Below, piece after piece: positions 63,044 through 64,000 of a DNA stretch of 64,000 nt. The first letter of the stretch is position 1. Every line of letters starts with the position of its first letter. The position numbers were made by a program, and so were the translations under genes. The notes under the pieces were generated by a model. It did not search any database and was not told the origin of the DNA. It worked only from the letters and a program-made list of their open reading frames with translations. Location of the stretch: positions 1-64,000 of the forward strand of contig JADZCA010000020.1 in assembly GCA_020851795.1 (NCBI GenBank), read 5' to 3'. The stretch is from Planctomycetota bacterium (GTDB taxonomy: Bacteria > Planctomycetota > PLA2 > JAEUHO01).

Positions 63044-63349
63044 TCAGGCCTTCGGGGCTTCCTTCTTCATGAACGCCTTCGCGAACAGGAAGAGGACCCA
63101 CATCGTCGCGACGAACGTGAGCGTCGCGCTGAGCAGCGCGGCGATGTCCCACTTCCAGATCCAGAACCCGCGGTCGCTGAGCTTGACGAGATCGAGGATC
63201 GGCTCGATCACGATGTGGACCAGCGCGTTGACGAACTGCGTCGTCGCGATGCCGATCGCGATCGCGATCGCCGCGCCGATCGCGTTGGTCTTCTCGAGGA
63301 ACGCCTTGAACTCGGCGAGGATGCCCTTGGCCTGACCGGACACGTCCAT
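63044..63349 (-). CDS. mscL: Large-conductance mechanosensitive channel MscL
   Basis: 101 residues, near but below the usual 120-150. TM1 follows the MscL pattern: EFKAFLEKTNAIGAAIAIAI, then GIATTQFVNALVHIVIEPIL. A short loop with KLSDRGFWIWKWD leads to TM2 ALLSATLTFVATMWVLFLFA and a short basic tail KKEAPKA. The gate would open under membrane tension to release solutes in osmotic downshock. The TM1 Ala/Gly spacing is kept. ATG 63349 follows a weak ribosome-binding site. Confidence 0.82.
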   Translation of the reverse strand: MDVSGQAKGILAEFKAFLEKTNAIGAAIAIAIGIATTQFVNALVHIVIEPILDLVKLSDRGFWIWKWDIAALLSATLTFVATMWVLFLFAKAFMKKEAPKA

Positions 63350-63419
63350 GGGGTGGCTCCGAGGGGGGGGAAGACCCTCGATTCCACCAACGGCCCCGGG
63401 GTCGGGCAAGGAGCGCGGG

Positions 63420-64000
63420 TCAGAAGGCCGCCAGCAGGGCCTCGAAGGGGACGACGACCGGGTACGGCCCGCCGAAGAACAGGGGCGCCGTCGCGGCGAA
63501 GAACGCCCACCCGAGCCCCCGCCGCAGCGCGCGTCCCGCCGCCGTCCGCGCGGGGAGCGCGCCCTCGACGGCGACCGCCGCGCCGTGCGCGAGGAAGAAG
63601 GCGAGCCAGCGGCCCGACACGACCCCGCCGGCCGGGAGCCCGAACAGCACCTCGTGGAAGACGCCGCTGACGAGGAAGGTCGCGAGCCCCGCGGCTCGAC
63701 GGCCCGCCCGACGCCGGACGGGCGCGTAGACGTCCTCGGCGAGCGTGCGCGCGACGAAGAGGTTCCATCGGCGCGCCCACAGGTCGGAGAGGTCCGCCGA
63801 CGCCCACGGCGCGCGCGAGAAGCGCTCGGCGACGAGGCCGCACGCGGCGACGACGCCGCTCGAGGCGCGGAACACGCCGTCGAGGAAGGCGAGGAACGAC
63901 GCCGCGCGCGCCGCCGCCGCGACGTGGGCGGGCCCGTCGAGCCATCCGAGCCGCGCCGCGACCGCGGCGACGACGAACGCGCTCGCGACCTCGGCGAGCC
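63420..64000 (-). CDS. C-terminal part of an MBOAT/wax-synthase-like acyltransferase (partial)
   Basis: The frame is open to the right edge, so the N terminus lies outside. The visible 190 or so residues are membrane helices. RRWNLFVARTLAEDVYAPVRR and FLVSGVFHEVLFGLP hold the motifs (RRWN, SGxxHE) of membrane-bound O-acyltransferases and wax ester synthases, whose His in SGxFHE is catalytic. It would acylate a lipid, alcohol or glycan. It starts 70 bases upstream of mscL on the same strand. Confidence 0.75.
   Translation of the reverse strand, partial: LAEVASAFVVAAVAARLGWLDGPAHVAAAARAASFLAFLDGVFRASSGVVAACGLVAERFSRAPWASADLSDLWARRWNLFVARTLAEDVYAPVRRRAGRRAAGLATFLVSGVFHEVLFGLPAGGVVSGRWLAFFLAHGAAVAVEGALPARTAAGRALRRGLGWAFFAATAPLFFGGPYPVVVPFEALLAAF

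Overview
The window is a very GC-rich (roughly three quarters G+C by eye), gene-dense chromosomal segment of a Gram-negative bacterium. Exported lipoproteins with LxxC lipoboxes (several followed by long glycine runs), an outer-membrane porin, a membrane-anchored NrfH/NrfA nitrite reductase, MglA/roadblock/DUF4388 signalling proteins, CHAT-TPR, FHA and FG-GAP proteins and a DUF58-transglutaminase fusion suggest a Planctomycetota or Myxococcota-like lineage. The sequence alone does not decide between them. There is no rRNA, prophage, CRISPR array or intact insertion sequence. One tRNA (Val, UAC) is present.

Layout. 1-273: tail of a YceH-like gene. 573-3965: porin-nrfH-nrfA, an ammonia-forming nitrite reductase operon, converging on a gene (4023-5135) that fuses a tyrosine-phosphatase fold to a c-type haem domain. 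5413-13889: Tyr/Gly-rich secreted protein, DUF72 protein, beta-propeller lipoprotein, metzincin lipoprotein, an overlapping exonuclease/helical pair, and a YedE-type transporter. 14006-20037: TPR protein, tRNA-Val, RluA-type pseudouridine synthase, CAP lipoprotein, FG-GAP lipoprotein, and a 32-residue basic protein. 20064-25447: DUF58-TgpA fusion, secreted toroid-like protein and a small helical protein. 25576-32275: a five-gene module of a DUF4388/TPR/propeller membrane protein, three roadblock or roadblock-like proteins and an MglA-type GTPase with a C-terminal membrane anchor. This is the best candidate for an undescribed system. 32376-41876: Irr-like Fur regulator, IscU-like protein lacking its third Cys, nitrilase-family enzyme, exported proteins, AAC(3)-family acetyltransferase, tail-anchored FHA protein and trypsin-like protease. 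41987-47397: secreted CHAT-TPR protein translationally coupled to a toroid-like protein. 47470-50641: three overlapping GT4 glycosyltransferases. 51299-64000: PGRP/amidase lipoprotein, nucleotidyltransferase, RNA m5U methyltransferase, an 1867-residue membrane sigma-54 activator with a CBM9-like sensor, an aldehyde dehydrogenase, MscL and the end of an MBOAT-like gene.

Two patterns run across the whole window. First, intergenic repeats: a 231-bp MITE-like element with 16-bp terminal inverted repeats (two full copies plus fragments, often touching stop codons) and two REP-like palindrome clusters. Second, a -10-like hexamer TAnnnT. It lies 20-40 bases upstream of genes with a Shine-Dalgarno sequence and only 6-9 bases upstream of start codons of genes without one, suggesting frequent leaderless transcription. 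Start codons were chosen using these signals, signal peptides and neighbour overlaps. Most long antisense frames are GC artefacts and are left out.
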